Shown here piece after piece: positions 1 through 8,265 of a stretch of DNA of 64,000 nt. The stretch covers positions 2,852,001 through 2,916,000 of the forward strand of contig NZ_CP090423.1 of the NCBI RefSeq assembly GCF_023518235.1. Direction: 5' to 3'. This stretch comes from Stenotrophomonas maltophilia. Its GTDB lineage: Bacteria > Pseudomonadota > Gammaproteobacteria > Xanthomonadales > Xanthomonadaceae. The notes beneath the pieces are model-generated. The model had not been told where the DNA came from, made no database searches, and saw only the letters and a list, made by a program, of their open reading frames with translations. The stretch's first letter is position 1. Every line of letters begins with the position of its first letter. The position numbers and the translations under genes were made by a program.

Positions 1-83
1 AGCCGAGCATAGGGCGGCCCGCCGGGTAAACAAGCGGGTTGCGACGAAGGGCCGGAAAGCGGGGATGGAAGCCTTCAGTGCAA

Positions 84-106
84 CGCCGGGCATGGCCCGG
101 CGCTAC
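84..106. repeat. SMAG-like hairpin (single unit)
   Basis: A short palindrome, CGCCGGGC-AT-GCCCGGCG, is followed by CTAC, the complement of the GTAG head of Stenotrophomonas SMAG repeats. It lies just past the stop codon of the minus-strand peptidase gene. The first 139 bases hold nothing else recognisable. Confidence 0.5.
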
Positions 107-139
107 CAGGGCTGGCGGGGCAGCGCGCCCCGCATTCCC

Positions 140-1789
140 TTACCTGCGCTGGTCGGCGCTGGCGTCACGCACGGCGCGGAACGACTCGTCCTTGCTCCAG
201 TTCGGCCAGGCACGGGAATTGGCCAGCTGGTTGCCCAGCGTGTACAGCACCTCCAGGTCGCGGGCGGCACCGGCGAACACCCAGTCCGGCTGCCATTCGT
301 CGCCCTGCTGGTGGTAACGCTTGGCGGTGTAGTCCTCCGAGGCCTTCTTGCCGGCGGCCACGCCACCGTCCACCCAGTCCTGGCCGGCCGACCACGACAG
401 CGCCGGCACGCCGCGCTTGGCGAACGGGAAGTGATCGGAGCGGAAGAACAGGCCCGCTTCTGGCTTCGGGTCGGGGGTGTAGCGGATGTCCCACCCCTTG
501 GCCACGTCCTTCAGCTGGTCCAACAGCTCGAAGCGCGCAGCACCGTAGATGCCGAAATCGCGCGACGGACCGAACGGCGCCATGCCATCCATGTTGATCA
601 CCGCCACGGTTTTTTCCAGCGGGTACAGCGGATGGGTGGCGTAGTACTCCGAACCCAGCAGGCCCTTCTCTTCGGCGGTGACCGCCAGGAACAGCAGCGA
701 GCGCTCCGGGCGCTTGGCCTTGGCAAAGCCACGTGCCAGCTCGATCAGCGAGGCGGTGCCGCTGGCGTTGTCCAGCGCGCCATTGAAGATGCGGTCGCCG
801 CGGGCATCCGGTTCACCCACGCCGATGTGGTCCCAGTGCGCGCTGTAGATGATCGTCTCATCCGGATGGCGGCTGCCTTCCAGGCGTGCGGCCACGTTGT
901 GCGAGGTGATCACTTCGGTCTTCACCGCGTACTTCGCATCCAGGCTGGCGCCGGTCAGCGCCACCGGGGTGAAGTCGCGCTGCTGTGCCTTCTTCTTCAG
1001 CGCCTCGAAGTCCTGCCCGGCCGAGCGGAACAGCTCCACCGCCAGGTCACGCTGGATCCAGCCTTCCAGCAGCGGATGGCTGCCGGCCGGGTTGTCGCGC
1101 ACCACGTCGAACATGGTGTTGGTGTTGGAGCCGGCCACGGTGGCCCAGCCGTACGATGCCGGCGCGGTCTCGTGCACGATCAGCACGCCCAGCGCGCCCT
1201 GGCGGGCGCCTTCCTCGTACTTGTAGGTCCAACGACCGTAGTAGGTCATGCCCTTGCCGTCGAAGTCACCCTGGCCGGTCTCGAAGTCCGGATCGTTGAT
1301 CAGCACCACGGCGATCTTGCCCTTGAGGTCCACGCCCTTGAAGTCATCCCAGTTGCGCTCCGGCGCCTTCACGCCGTAGCCGAGGAACACCAGCGGTGCC
1401 TTGCTGATGTCGACGTTGCTGGCGCCGTTCATCGCCGCGCGCACGGCAATCTGCTTGCCCTGGTCAAGCGCAATGGTCTTGTCGCCCTGGTGCAGCGCCA
1501 GCTGCGGGGTGCCGACGATGTCGCCCTTGCGCAGCGGCACGGCCTGGGTCCACAGGCGCTTGCCGTCCTTCAGGTCGCCGCCCGGCTGCAGGCCAGCCGC
1601 GGCGAACTGCTTGCTGAGATAGGCAACGGTCTTCTCCTCGCCGGCGGTGGCCGGCGAGCGGCCTTCGTAGGCGTCAGAGGCCAGTTCCTTGACGTCGGCG
1701 GAGATCCGCGCGCCATCGAATTTCGGGGTGGCCGCCATCAGTGCGCTCGACACCGACAGGGCCAGCACGCCCAGTGCTACTCGCTTCAT
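140..1789 (-). CDS. M28 family zinc aminopeptidase/carboxypeptidase, exported
   Basis: Secreted or periplasmic metallopeptidase of 549 residues. The chosen ATG at 1789 begins MKRVALGVLALSVSSALMAA, a clear signal peptide; an in-frame codon further upstream would put junk before it. The M28 zinc ligands are readable in order: His in SAHWDHIG, Asp in GALDNASG, the Glu pair in TAEEKG, and His in RSDHFPF. A PA-like insert (YLGYGVKAPERNWDDFKG and following) precedes the catalytic half, as in the larger M28 enzymes that release N-terminal amino acids from peptides. The substrate cannot be read from sequence. A perfect 19-bp inverted repeat separates it from the sigma factor gene upstream. Confidence 0.9.
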   Translation of the reverse strand: MKRVALGVLALSVSSALMAATPKFDGARISADVKELASDAYEGRSPATAGEEKTVAYLSKQFAAAGLQPGGDLKDGKRLWTQAVPLRKGDIVGTPQLALHQGDKTIALDQGKQIAVRAAMNGASNVDISKAPLVFLGYGVKAPERNWDDFKGVDLKGKIAVVLINDPDFETGQGDFDGKGMTYYGRWTYKYEEGARQGALGVLIVHETAPASYGWATVAGSNTNTMFDVVRDNPAGSHPLLEGWIQRDLAVELFRSAGQDFEALKKKAQQRDFTPVALTGASLDAKYAVKTEVITSHNVAARLEGSRHPDETIIYSAHWDHIGVGEPDARGDRIFNGALDNASGTASLIELARGFAKAKRPERSLLFLAVTAEEKGLLGSEYYATHPLYPLEKTVAVINMDGMAPFGPSRDFGIYGAARFELLDQLKDVAKGWDIRYTPDPKPEAGLFFRSDHFPFAKRGVPALSWSAGQDWVDGGVAAGKKASEDYTAKRYHQQGDEWQPDWVFAGAARDLEVLYTLGNQLANSRAWPNWSKDESFRAVRDASADQRR

Positions 1790-1841
1790 TGCTCTCTCCA
1801 GCAGGGAAATCCTTCCGGAGTGTAATGGGATTCGGAAAGAG

Positions 1842-1882
1842 GGGGTCAGATCCCTCTCCCGACGGGAGAGGGATCTGACCCC
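1842..1882. repeat. Perfect 19-bp inverted repeat with 3-nt loop
   Basis: GGGGTCAGATCCCTCTCCC is followed by GAC and its exact reverse complement. It fills the gap between the stop of the sigma gene (1888) and the start of the peptidase gene (1789). It could act as a transcription terminator or RNA stabiliser, although no T-run follows. A related GGGATCTGACCC stretch occurs at about 10738-10750, so it is probably a dispersed genomic repeat. Confidence 0.75.
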
Positions 1883-1887
1883 AATGG

Positions 1888-3144
1888 TCATCCCGCTCCT
1901 TGCGCGCGCGACAGCAGGTGCTCGCGTTCGCGTGCGTTGTTGGTCAGCGCGGCGGCAGCGGTGAACGCCTGGCGGGCATCATCGGTTCGACCCAGCTGCT
2001 GCAGCAGTTCGCCCCGCACCACCTGTAACGGCGCGTAGTCCTGCAGCCGGGGCTCGACCAGCAACGGCTGCAACTGCGCCCATGCGGCGAAGGCGCCGTC
2101 GCTGCGCAGCACCGCCACCACCCGGTTCAGCGCCACCACCGGGGAGGGCTGCACCTGCAACAGCTGCGCATAGAGCGAGGCAATGCGTGGCCAGTCGGTA
2201 TCCTCGGCACGGCGCGCGCCGGCATGGCAGGCCGCAATGCGGGCCTGCAGCACGTAGGGATCGTCACTGCCACCGGCCGCCAGCGCGCGTGCCAGCAGCT
2301 GCTGGCCGCGCTCGATCTGCAACCAGTCCCAGCGGGCACGGTTCTGCTGGTCCAGCACCACCGCCGCGCCGCGGGCATCCACCCGCGCCGCCGCACGCGA
2401 GGCCTGCAGTTCCATCAACGCCAGCAGACCCAGCACCGGTGCCACCGGCATGCGGTAGGCCAGGATGCGCGCCAGCCGCAACGCTTCCTCGCACAGCGCC
2501 GGACGCATCCAGTCATCGCCGCTGCTGGCGGCATAACCTTCGTTGAACACCAGATAGATCGCCTCCAGCACCGAACCCAGCCGCTCGGGCATCGCCTCGG
2601 CGCGTGGCACTTCATACGGCACCTGCTTCTGCGCCAGCGTGCGCTTGGCACGCACGATGCGCTGGGCAATGGTCGGCTCGGGTTGCAGGAACGCGCGGGC
2701 GATCTCCAGCGTGGTCAGCCCCCCCAGCAGGCGCAGGGTCAGCGCCACCCGCGCATCGGCGGGCAGCACCGGATGACAGGCCACGAACATCAGCCGCAGC
2801 AGATCGTCACCCAGGTCGTCTTCCAGCGCCTGGCTGTCATCCGGCGCCGGCAGCGCGGCCGGATGCAGTTCCTCGCCCCATTGCGCGTGCTGCTGCACCA
2901 CCCGCTGGTGCTGGCGCAGCACATCGATGGCACGGTTGCGCGCGGTGGTCATCAGCCAGGCTCCGGGATTGTCCGGGATGCCCTGCTCCGGCCAACGCTC
3001 CAGCGCGGCCAGCCAGGTGTCCTGGGCCAGCTCCTCGGCACGGCCGACATCGCCGCCGAGCAGCCGCGCCAGGCGCGCGATCAACACTGGCGACTCCATC
3101 CGCCAGAGGGTTTCCAGACGCTGCGTCAGTGCGGGCTCGAGCAT
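1888..3144 (-). CDS. ECF42-type RNA polymerase sigma factor with C-terminal DUF6596/TPR extension
   Basis: Sigma factor of about 418 residues. Region 2 near the N-terminus contains the core-binding stretch LAQDTWLAALERWPE and NPGAWLMTTARNRAID; region 4 follows (LRLLGGLTTLEIARAFL). The long C-terminal part includes YLVFNEGY, typical of the DUF6596 extension, and then TPR-like helices. This layout defines the ECF42 group, normally encoded beside DGPF/YciI proteins, and that is the case here: it ends a minus-strand run of YciI, two VOC proteins and DUF1428. No anti-sigma factor is visible; in this group the C-terminal extension is thought to control activity. ATG at 3144 was preferred over an upstream start that adds a non-conserved Cys-rich tail. 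Confidence 0.9.
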   Translation of the reverse strand: MLEPALTQRLETLWRMESPVLIARLARLLGGDVGRAEELAQDTWLAALERWPEQGIPDNPGAWLMTTARNRAIDVLRQHQRVVQQHAQWGEELHPAALPAPDDSQALEDDLGDDLLRLMFVACHPVLPADARVALTLRLLGGLTTLEIARAFLQPEPTIAQRIVRAKRTLAQKQVPYEVPRAEAMPERLGSVLEAIYLVFNEGYAASSGDDWMRPALCEEALRLARILAYRMPVAPVLGLLALMELQASRAAARVDARGAAVVLDQQNRARWDWLQIERGQQLLARALAAGGSDDPYVLQARIAACHAGARRAEDTDWPRIASLYAQLLQVQPSPVVALNRVVAVLRSDGAFAAWAQLQPLLVEPRLQDYAPLQVVRGELLQQLGRTDDARQAFTAAAALTNNAREREHLLSRAQGAG

Positions 3145-3189
3145 GCGCCGATCACAGCACGCACGCCCGGCCTGCACAAGCGCCGCCGC

Positions 3190-3546
3190 TCACGCTTCAA
3201 CGATCGGCTTGAAGCCGCCCCAGAACATGCGCCGGGTATCGAACGGCATGTCCTTGGGGCCGAGTGACGCCAGCCGCGGGTCGGCCATCACCTTCGCGTT
3301 GATGCGGTCGCGCGCGGCGCGCGAGCGGAACACCACGAAGGCCACGATCACCGTCTCGCCGGCCCTGGCCTTCACCGCGCGCGGAAACGAGGTGGACTTC
3401 CCCGGCTCCACATCGTCGGCCACGCACTCCATGTACTGCAGCGCGCCCTGTTCCTTCCACACCGCGCCGGCCTTGCGGGCAAGGCGGCGGTAGGCCGCCA
3501 CCTTGTCCTGCGGGCACGGCAGCACGTAAGCATCCACGTAAGCCAT
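3190..3546 (-). CDS. DUF1428 family protein
   Basis: Small cytoplasmic protein of 118 residues beginning MAYVDAYVLPCPQDKVAAYR, the typical opening of DUF1428, a dimeric alpha-beta barrel related to the YciI/ABM fold. The biochemical role of the family is unknown. It lies 45 nt upstream of the sigma factor and 23 nt downstream of a VOC gene on the same strand, so it is probably part of the ECF42 operon. Confidence 0.85.
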   Translation of the reverse strand: MAYVDAYVLPCPQDKVAAYRRLARKAGAVWKEQGALQYMECVADDVEPGKSTSFPRAVKARAGETVIVAFVVFRSRAARDRINAKVMADPRLASLGPKDMPFDTRRMFWGGFKPIVEA

Positions 3547-3569
3547 GAGGGTTCTCCCTGCGGCGGCGG

Positions 3570-3980
3570 TCAGCCCGGCTCGCCGTCCATGTGTGCAATT
3601 TCCCAGAGGTGCCCGTCCAGGTCCTGGAAGCCGCGCTGGTACATGAAGCCAAGGTCGCGCGCCGGCTGCGGTTCGCTGGCACCTGCGGCCAGGGCCTTGT
3701 CCACCAACACGTCAACGGCCTGGCGACTGGGCGCAGAAAGTGCATTGATCACTTCGGTGTGGGTGTGCGCATCGGCAATCGGCTTGTTGGTGAACTGCTG
3801 GAAAAAAGGCTGGGTCAGCAGCATCACGTAGATGCTCTCGCTGATGACCATGCCGGCCGCAACGTCATTGGTGTAGGTGGGATTGAAGCTGTAGCCCAGC
3901 GCGGTGAAAAACGCCTTGGATTTTTCCAGATCCTTCACGGGCAGGTTGACGAAGATCATCTGCGGTTGTGGTGCACTCAT
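3570..3980 (-). CDS. VOC family (glyoxalase/bleomycin-resistance fold) protein
   Basis: 136-residue protein. The opening MIFVNLPVKDLEKSKAFFTA is the usual first beta-alpha unit of a VOC domain, followed by the second module (DGHLWEIAHMDG) near the C-terminus. The family includes glyoxalases, extradiol dioxygenases and drug-binding proteins; the Glu of LWEIAH could be a metal ligand, but no specific activity can be assigned. Third gene of the five-gene ECF42 cluster. Confidence 0.85.
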   Translation of the reverse strand: MSAPQPQMIFVNLPVKDLEKSKAFFTALGYSFNPTYTNDVAAGMVISESIYVMLLTQPFFQQFTNKPIADAHTHTEVINALSAPSRQAVDVLVDKALAAGASEPQPARDLGFMYQRGFQDLDGHLWEIAHMDGEPG

Positions 3981-4014
3981 CGGTAACGCTCCTGGTGGAT
4001 GGAAGACAGAGGGA

Positions 4015-4437
4015 TCAGGGCTGCTTCATGCAGTTGACCATCCACGGCTTGCCGAAGCGGTCGATCAGCATGCCCCAGCGATGGGCCCAGAAGGTTTCCG
4101 CGATCGGCATCTGCACCTGGCCACCTTCGGCCAGTGCGGCGAATACGCGCTCGGCTTCCTCGATGCTGTCGACATCGACATTGATGGTGGTCGAGCCGCC
4201 CTCGCCACCGCCGGGGCCGTCGGCCGCCATCAGGATCGCGTTGCCGATCTCCAGCTGGCTGTGCGCCACGTGGTCCAGGGTTTCCGGCGGCATTTCATTG
4301 CAGCCCGGCGCGCCATCGGAGGGCGGCATGTCGCGGTACTTCATTTCCGAGGTGACCTGGCCGCCCAGTGCCTTGGCGTAGAACGCCATCGCATCGTGGG
4401 TCTGGCCGCTGAAGCCGAGGAAGGGAATCAGTTTCAT
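4015..4437 (-). CDS. VOC family protein, PhnB/3-demethylubiquinone methyltransferase-like
   Basis: 140-residue protein opening MKLIPFLGFSGQTHDAMAFY, then ALGGQVTSEMKYRDMPP, the pattern of PhnB-like VOC proteins. The C-terminal half has ADGPGGGEGGSTTINVDVDS and ends FGKPWMVNC, also characteristic. PhnB-like members have no firm enzymatic role despite database names. Encoded 34 nt upstream of the other VOC gene, in the same direction and probable transcript. Confidence 0.85.
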   Translation of the reverse strand: MKLIPFLGFSGQTHDAMAFYAKALGGQVTSEMKYRDMPPSDGAPGCNEMPPETLDHVAHSQLEIGNAILMAADGPGGGEGGSTTINVDVDSIEEAERVFAALAEGGQVQMPIAETFWAHRWGMLIDRFGKPWMVNCMKQP

Positions 4438-4500
4438 CGCACTACTCCGTTGTGTGGTTCAGGTCGGTTGCACCGGGCCACGCCCGGCGGGGAATCCGGG

Positions 4501-4914
4501 TCAATCCTGCAGCTGTGCACGCAGACGCTGTTCCTGCTGCTGTAAGTCGGCGGTGAAGGCTTCGCCGAAATCTTCCGGCGCGATCAGGGGACGCACTTCC
4601 AGCGTGCCGCCACTGCGGAACGGCGCACGGCTGGCCCATTCCACCGCCTCCTCCAGCGAGCGCACGTTCCACAGCCAGAAGCCGGCAATCTGCTGGTCGG
4701 CCGGGCCGAACGGGCCGGACTCGACCTTCGGCGCGCCGTGGCCGAAATGGATGCGGCGGCCGCGCTGGGTGGCGTGCAGCCCCTCACCGGCCAGCATGAT
4801 GCCGGCGGCGACCAGCTGCTCGTTGAAGGCGCCCATTTCAGACAGGTCCTGTTCGCTGGGCATGCGGCCGGCTTCGGAGTCGGCGTTGGCCTTCACGATC
4901 ACCATCACTTTCAT
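4501..4914 (-). CDS. YciI/DGPF domain protein, first gene of the ECF42 operon
   Basis: 137-residue protein starting MKVMVIVKANADSEAG with the YciI-like fold. DGPF proteins usually carry the motif DGPF; here it reads KVESGPFGPADQQIAGF with SGPF in place of DGPF. An ATG at 4914 with GAGAC upstream was preferred over longer in-frame starts, which would translate the adjacent inverted repeat. DGPF proteins are the standard neighbours of ECF42 sigma factors and are presumed targets or modulators. Confidence 0.85.
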   Translation of the reverse strand: MKVMVIVKANADSEAGRMPSEQDLSEMGAFNEQLVAAGIMLAGEGLHATQRGRRIHFGHGAPKVESGPFGPADQQIAGFWLWNVRSLEEAVEWASRAPFRSGGTLEVRPLIAPEDFGEAFTADLQQQEQRLRAQLQD

Positions 4915-5010
4915 TTCGGTCTCCCGTGGGGACGCGTGGTGCGTGCCCTTCACTGGGTACAACGAACCAGCGGGCCGGGAATCGACACGTCTGTTGGAAT
5001 TTTTTTCTTC

Positions 5011-5571
5011 CGCGGAAAGCGCGCCTTCGGCGGAGGTCGGCGAACGGCGGAGCCCCTCCGTGGTGGGGTGGGTGGGTCGCTGAGAGCTCGGGTTCCTGTG
5101 GGTGGGCCGGGTGGGTAGGCGGGTCGGGGGACGCCGTAAACCCGTCCATGGGGGCTTGGCCGCGGCATCCATGCCGCGGACACCCCCGCCCCGCCTACCC
5201 ACCCGGCCACGGACAGTTTCCTGCCTCCGATACGCACCACGGGAAGATCAAGAGAAAAGGCAAGAGCAACAGCAACAGCAATTGACTGGCGGCCCCGGCT
5301 TTGCGAGCGCAGCGACCCGCTTTTTTGCTCTTGTTGTTGATTTCCCGTGGTGGATCGGCCGCCGGAATCTGTCCGGGGCCGGGCGGGTGGGGTTGGCGGG
5401 GTATCCGCGCCATGGATGGCGCGGCTAAGCCCCCATGGACGGGTTCACGGCGTCCCCGCCAATCCCACCCGCCCGGCCCACCCGCAGGAAGCCCGCGTTC
5501 AGCGTCCCACCCACCCCACCACGGAGGGGCTCCGCCGTTCGCCGCCACCCGCCGAAGGCGCGCTTCCCGCG
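5011..5571. repeat. Large imperfect inverted repeat (about 235-bp arms) between two divergent YciI genes
   Basis: The left arm (about 5011-5245) matches the reverse complement of the right arm (about 5342-5571) over nearly its full length, including CCGTCCATGGGGGCTT, CGGAGCCCCTCCGTGGTGGG and the inner end CCACGGGAA. Each arm contains its own smaller palindrome (CCGCGGCATCCATGCCGCGG on the left). The roughly 95-bp centre holds AGCAACAGCAACAGC on one side, TTGCTCTTGTTGTTG on the other, and a run of six T at 5323. No coding sequence was seen in 4915-5634. The flanking genes differ too much for the arms to be a recent gene duplication, so a miniature mobile element or a structural element is more likely. 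Confidence 0.8.
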
Positions 5572-5634
5572 CTGCAACATGCCCGTGCGCAGACCTGCGC
5601 CATCATGGGCACCCGCCCCCGCCAGGACCGTGCC

Positions 5635-6042
5635 ATGCAGCAGTACCTGCTCCTGATCTACATCGACCCCTCGCTGCTGCAGCGGTTGAGCAGCGACGAG
5701 TTCAACGCACTGATGCGCGACTGCCTGGCCCATGCCGACCAGCTGCAGGCCGAAGGCACCCTGCTGGCCGCGCAGAAACTGCAACCGGTCGAAACCGCGC
5801 AGACCCTGCGCGTGCGCGATGGCCACAGCCGCGTGCTCGATGGACCGTTCGCCGAAACCCGCGAACTGCTGGCCGGCTTCAACCTGATCGTGGCCCGCGA
5901 CCGCGAAGAAGCCATGCGCATCGCCCGCGACTTCCCCTGGGCACGCTTCGGCAGCATCGAAGTGCGGCCACTGGAAGACATGGACGCCGAGCGCGAACGC
6001 TGTGGCGCCCCGGCCGCCGCTATGGCAGCAACCGCACTCTGA
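5635..6042 (+). CDS. YciI/DGPF domain protein
   Basis: 135-residue protein starting MQQYLLLIYIDPSLLQ, with a canonical DGPF motif in RVLDGPFAETRELLAGF and the C-terminal stretch ARDFPWARFGSIEVRPL. It is the divergent partner of the ECF42 operon and a distant paralogue of the YciI protein at 4501-4914. Its last 23 bases overlap, tail to tail, the end of the NHL/LytM gene. ATG at 5635 is where family similarity begins; longer starts run into the inverted repeat. Confidence 0.88.
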   Translation: MQQYLLLIYIDPSLLQRLSSDEFNALMRDCLAHADQLQAEGTLLAAQKLQPVETAQTLRVRDGHSRVLDGPFAETRELLAGFNLIVARDREEAMRIARDFPWARFGSIEVRPLEDMDAERERCGAPAAAMAATAL

Positions 6043-8101
6043 TCTCGCGCGGGCCCACACCTTCGTTGCCGCTGTAATCGCGCACGCTGGCGCGCACGAT
6101 GTACTCGCCCGGCGGTAGCGCCGCCGGCTGCCAGCGCCCGGTTTCCATCAGGCCGTCGCGCACGGTGTTGGTGGCCAGGTAACGGAAACGGGTCACCGCA
6201 CTGCCATGCACGGTGATGCCGCTGTCCGGCGCATAGGCCACGCGCACCGCTTCCATCTGCGGCGGCATGCGGTTGAACACGATGTTCCAGCGCGGCTGCT
6301 CGTAGCCCTGCAAGGGCTGGCCGCCGGCATCGAGGATCTGGTAGCCCACCTGGTACATGCCCAGGCGACGGCGCGGCAGGTTGTTGTCGACCTGGTCCCA
6401 GGCTTCGACCACGATCTGCACACCACGGCCCTGGCGCGCCAGCATCACCACGCCGTCGGCGCCGGCGGCCAGCGGCTGGTCGTTGTCGTCCAGCAGCGCC
6501 ACATCGGTGATGCGTGGCGCGAAGTGATCGGCGTAGTTGTGGAAGCCAAGCGCCACCGCATTGGTCTCGAAGCCGCCGGTGCCCACCGCCAGGTGCACAT
6601 GGGCCTGGTTGTTGATGCTGCCCAGCCGGTCGCCCACGTGGATGCGGGTGCCACGGCGCACGCGCATCCGCTCCAGCTTGCCCTGCTCGTCGTACAGCAC
6701 CTGCCAGCGCGCGTCGAACGGTTCATCGCGCGGTGTGCGGCCAACCCGCATGTGGATGTACTTGAGGCGATCCACCGCCAGGCCCTCGGCCTGCCCGCCC
6801 AGGCTCCACGCCGCCACCGGGCTGCTGACCTTGCCCTCGGCGATGGCCAGCACGGTCTGGCCGACATCACCACGCACATCGAAGCCACCGTGCAGGTGAT
6901 GGCGGCTCTCGCCCTTGAAGTTGCCGCGCACCTCGCCCAGCGTGCCGACCACTTCATGCCAGCCCTGCTGCGGCGCCAGCGGCCAGCGGCCACCGGTATC
7001 GGGCAGCGCGGCATCGGCGGCGGGGCCAACCAGCGCCGGCGCCGGCAGCTCGCCCACCGGCAGCGGGCGCAGGCGGTGCAGGCGATAGGCCGCCGCGTCG
7101 GCCACCAGCACACTGCCATCGGCATCCACCGCCAGCCCGCTGGGGCGGGCCAGGCGCGGCAGGCGACCATTGCCGACCAGCGCGATCTGGTGGCCCTGCG
7201 GCGTCACCTGCACGATGCGGCCATCAAGATCGCCCACGTACAGCACACCGTCATGCGTGGTGGCCAGCGACAGCGGGCCATTGATCACACCGCCCGTACC
7301 CAGCACCGTGCTGACCGTGCCATCGGCGCCGACCCGGCGCACTGCGTTGTTGAACAGGTCGGCCACCAGCAACGCGCCCTGCGCATCGAAGGCCAGCGCC
7401 ACCGGGGTATCGAAACGCGCCTCGGCACCGGTGCCATCAGCCAGCCCCGGGCGCTCACCGCCGGCCAGGGTGCGCACCGTGCCATCGGTGCCGATCACCC
7501 GGATGCGGTCGTTGTAGGTGTCGGCCACGAAGACCTGGCCCTGCGCATCCACCGCGATGCCCATCGGCGCATCGAAGCGCGCCTGCGCGGCAGGGCCATC
7601 GGTGTAGCCCTGCTCTCCGCCGGCCAGCGTGGTCACCTGGCCGTCGCTGCCGATGCGGCGGATCGCATGGTTGCCGGTGTCGGCCACGTACAGGTTGCCC
7701 TGCGCATCGGCGGCAATGCCCGAGGGCGTGTTGAAGCTCGCCTGCAACGCCGGGCCGTCGAGGCGTCCTTCGCCCTGCCCGGCCACGGTTTCGACGCGAC
7801 CATCGGGCAGGCGGCGGCGGATGCGGTTGTTGTCGCCTGCATCGGTGAAATAGACGCTGCCATCGGCCGCGCGCAGCAGCGCATAGGGATCGGCGAAACG
7901 GGCCTGCGCCGACGCGCCATCGCGATCACCAGGATGGCCATCGCCGGCCAGCGTCTCGATCTGCGCGGTCCAGGCCAGCGGCGTCGGCAGCGGGCCTGCC
8001 GGTTCAGCGAGGGTATGCAGCGGCGTTTCCCACCACGTTGCAGCCAACGCCACCGCCGTTGCCAACGCCACACCTGCCGCCATCCATTGCCACCGTGCCA
8101 T
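6020..8101 (-). CDS. NHL-repeat beta-propeller fused to an M23 (LytM-like) peptidase domain, membrane-anchored
   Basis: About 693 residues. An N-terminal hydrophobic segment (WMAAGVALATAVALAATWW) anchors or exports it. Several NHL repeats follow, each with a pattern such as GIAVDAQGQVFVADTYNDRIR. The second half has the M23 signature: HGGFD and then HVHLAVG, giving the HxxxD and HxH zinc ligands of LytM-type endopeptidases; a further beta-rich domain ends the protein. M23 enzymes cleave peptidoglycan peptide bonds or act as inactive regulators; both motifs are intact here, so activity is possible. The start at 8101 places the hydrophobic segment at the N-terminus. Confidence 0.8.
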   Translation of the reverse strand: MARWQWMAAGVALATAVALAATWWETPLHTLAEPAGPLPTPLAWTAQIETLAGDGHPGDRDGASAQARFADPYALLRAADGSVYFTDAGDNNRIRRRLPDGRVETVAGQGEGRLDGPALQASFNTPSGIAADAQGNLYVADTGNHAIRRIGSDGQVTTLAGGEQGYTDGPAAQARFDAPMGIAVDAQGQVFVADTYNDRIRVIGTDGTVRTLAGGERPGLADGTGAEARFDTPVALAFDAQGALLVADLFNNAVRRVGADGTVSTVLGTGGVINGPLSLATTHDGVLYVGDLDGRIVQVTPQGHQIALVGNGRLPRLARPSGLAVDADGSVLVADAAAYRLHRLRPLPVGELPAPALVGPAADAALPDTGGRWPLAPQQGWHEVVGTLGEVRGNFKGESRHHLHGGFDVRGDVGQTVLAIAEGKVSSPVAAWSLGGQAEGLAVDRLKYIHMRVGRTPRDEPFDARWQVLYDEQGKLERMRVRRGTRIHVGDRLGSINNQAHVHLAVGTGGFETNAVALGFHNYADHFAPRITDVALLDDNDQPLAAGADGVVMLARQGRGVQIVVEAWDQVDNNLPRRRLGMYQVGYQILDAGGQPLQGYEQPRWNIVFNRMPPQMEAVRVAYAPDSGITVHGSAVTRFRYLATNTVRDGLMETGRWQPAALPPGEYIVRASVRDYSGNEGVGPREIRVRLLP

Positions 8102-8265
8102 CGTGCCGTGCCGCCCTGCCTGCTGCCTGAAGAGGCACCGACAATAGACGCTGCGCGCGTGATGCGCCACGGTCGAGCGGGCACTCAAGCATCAACGTTG
8201 CATCCATCGTGCTTGTCCTTGCCAGGCGCAGCGGGTTCAATGGGCTGCCACGGATGGAGATCTTC

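Noticed and set aside
65..1825. 586-codon open frame on the plus strand opposite the M28 peptidase
   Set aside because: Antisense shadow from high GC; the minus-strand product has all M28 motifs and a signal peptide.
4915..5202. Longer N-terminus for the YciI gene at 4501
   Set aside because: It would translate the inverted repeat; family similarity starts at MKVMVIV.
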